A DNA stretch of 15,861 nt from an uncultured Pseudomonas sp. (lineage in GTDB: Bacteria > Pseudomonadota > Gammaproteobacteria > Pseudomonadales > Pseudomonadaceae). Location of the stretch: positions 1 through 15,861 of the forward strand of contig NZ_CAMPHN010000100.1 in the NCBI RefSeq assembly GCF_946885885.1, in the 5' to 3' direction. The notes beneath the pieces were generated by a model. The model did no database searches, was not told the origin of the DNA, and saw nothing but the letters and a program-made list of their open reading frames with translations. A program made the translations under genes and the position numbers. Within the stretch, counting starts at the first letter, position 1. The number at the start of each line of letters is the position of its first letter. Shown here in pieces: positions 14,682-15,861 of the stretch.

Positions 14682-15861
14682 ATGGATAAACAGAGTCACC
14701 ACCTACAACTCCGCGTACCTACGCCCCATAAGCAGAGCCTGTCTTTCTGCGATGCCACCCCGCGTGGTCTCAAGCGCTGGCTCGAAGCGCTGCCGAAAGC
14801 CAATATCGGCGAAACCGCTCGCCAGCTGTACCAAGCCCTGATCGAACTCAACCAACTGGTGACCCCTTCGGATGTTCGCCTGCAACTGCTGGAGTTGCTG
14901 CGTCCGGAGCTGTACTTCGTGTGCCAGCAACTGGAGCGGCACTTCCTCAACCAGGCGATCGTCCTCGACGAGCGACCGCGCAAAGTCGCCAATCTCTGCC
15001 AGGCCCTGCAAAATCACCTGGCCGTCGGCTACAAACTGATCATCGCGCGCCTGGCGCCACAACAAAACCTCGAGCGTAACCAACTACTGGCGACCGCCCT
15101 GCAGCGCGCCACCTACAGCCTCTGCGGCCCGCTGATACGCGCCAGCCAACTGTATTGCCCGGTACCGGAAGGGCTCTGGCTGGAACTGCACCAGCTCTAT
15201 CGAATCGCCGTGGAGCGCGACCTGCACAGACGGGTGATCCGCGATCCGCAAGCCCGGCACACCCACGACCTGAGTATCGAGCAGAGCTATCTGGTGGCCT
15301 TGCTGCTCGGCTGCGCGCGCTGCAACCAGATGCGCCAAGGCGCTATCGCGCGTCTCGCGGAAGCGCTCGAATCCTGGAGTACGCTGGTCAGATTGCAAGC
15401 CGGAGACGCCCCGTCGAGCCTGTTTGCCGTGGCCCAAAGCGTGGACGGCCCGCCGCGCTATACCTCGCTGTTGCAAAGCAGCGAGCTGCCCCATGCCCTG
15501 GGCATCGACCCGCAGCCGCTGGTCGATGCGCTCACCGAATATTCGCGCTTACCCGCCGATAAGCTCGACCAGGCCAACCTGCCAGTGCCCGAGGGATTCA
15601 CCCAGGACATGCTGCAGCACCTCTGCGCCGCCTGGGGCGACATTTCCGAACGCAGCTTTCAGCGCAACCAGGGCCAGGGCTCGCTGACCCTGTGCATCGG
15701 CATGAGTGCGCTGCACTTCTTTCTGGCGAAAAAACGGCCGTTCAACGAAGTCCTGAAACGCCCCAGCGAAACCGGTAGCGCGGTTTTCGACGTCCCCAGC
15801 GGTACACCGGATATCTGGGCCAACGCCTTCGATGCGCCGAAAGTCAAAGAGTGGGGGCAAA
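14682..15861 (+). CDS. Probable PilZ-family protein encoded upstream of fimX (3' end cut by window edge)
   Basis: An open frame of 393 complete codons runs off the right edge. The start is firm: a TAG stop lies directly before the ATG in frame. The visible part has no signal peptide or membrane helix. It is helix-rich, with repeated Leu/Gln/His heptad-like segments (about 40-190) and an internal GCARCNQMRQGAIARLAEALE (about 214-234). Near 323-345 it contains ERSFQRNQGQGSLTLCIGMSALHFF; this basic-then-LCIGMSALH signature is what I recall from a family of 600-700 residue Pseudomonas proteins whose C-terminus carries a c-di-GMP-binding PilZ domain, and whose P. aeruginosa member is PA4958 next to fimX. 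That C-terminal part is not visible here, so the PilZ assignment is inference from family and position. It sits alone after the psd hairpin, probably with its own promoter. Confidence 0.8.
   Translation, partial: MDKQSHHLQLRVPTPHKQSLSFCDATPRGLKRWLEALPKANIGETARQLYQALIELNQLVTPSDVRLQLLELLRPELYFVCQQLERHFLNQAIVLDERPRKVANLCQALQNHLAVGYKLIIARLAPQQNLERNQLLATALQRATYSLCGPLIRASQLYCPVPEGLWLELHQLYRIAVERDLHRRVIRDPQARHTHDLSIEQSYLVALLLGCARCNQMRQGAIARLAEALESWSTLVRLQAGDAPSSLFAVAQSVDGPPRYTSLLQSSELPHALGIDPQPLVDALTEYSRLPADKLDQANLPVPEGFTQDMLQHLCAAWGDISERSFQRNQGQGSLTLCIGMSALHFFLAKKRPFNEVLKRPSETGSAVFDVPSGTPDIWANAFDAPKVKEWGQ

Noticed and set aside
14614..14841. Small plus-strand frame of 75 codons in the psd downstream gap
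   Set aside because: Most of it overlaps the start of the gene at 14682 in another frame, and it has no ribosome site.

Overview
The window is a high-GC, gene-dense piece of a gammaproteobacterial chromosome, almost certainly from Pseudomonas or a close relative (P. mendocina/P. stutzeri/Azotobacter type). The grounds are gene order, protein signatures (a RhdA with the CQTHHRS active loop, an endonuclease-type MutL) and a Pseudomonas-style intergenic palindrome. From memory, the order mutL-amiB-tsaE-nnrD / queG / orn / rsgA / motB-motA / HDOD gene / rhdA / psd / PilZ-family gene follows the conserved block that leads into fimX in P. aeruginosa. No insertion sequence, prophage, tRNA, rRNA or CRISPR array was seen, and no gene-free stretch exceeds 300 bases. 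The longest gaps are 14453-14681, 6367-6541, 7908-8028 and 11005-11122.

Region 1 (1-5263, minus strand) is a tightly packed operon read from right to left: nnrD, tsaE, amiB, mutL. Every junction overlaps (13, 4 and 4 bases). A perfect TATAAT lies 24 bases upstream of nnrD. The products repair damaged NAD(P)H, help make the tRNA t6A modification, split septal peptidoglycan and initiate mismatch repair. mutL runs off the left edge a few codons before its end. Region 2 (5293-7084) holds queG (+, queuosine synthesis) and orn (-, oligoribonuclease) convergently around a cluster of inverted repeats that includes a U-tailed terminator for queG.

Region 3 (7125-9113) has an unnamed membrane-anchored SAM methyltransferase (-) upstream of orn, divergent from rsgA (+, ribosome-assembly GTPase). 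From memory, this methyltransferase is not between orn and rsgA in P. aeruginosa, so it is the main accessory gene of the window. A perfect 17-bp hairpin separates rsgA from the convergent motAB. Region 4 (9126-11087, minus) is motA-motB, the flagellar stator, preceded by a good FliA (sigma-28) type promoter.

Region 5 (11123-15861, plus) holds an HDOD-domain protein with a probable GAF-like C-terminus, rhdA (thiosulfate sulfurtransferase), psd (phosphatidylserine decarboxylase) and the first 393 codons of a large protein that I take for the PilZ-family gene usually found upstream of fimX. Functionally the window is mostly housekeeping, with a signalling and motility theme on the right: the stator, the HDOD protein and a probable c-di-GMP related protein, plus orn on the left, whose enzyme degrades pGpG, the breakdown product of c-di-GMP. 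No clearly new multi-gene system was found. The items most worth a second look are the membrane methyltransferase, the nested palindromes at 6370-6533, and the small hairpins between motA and the HDOD gene.
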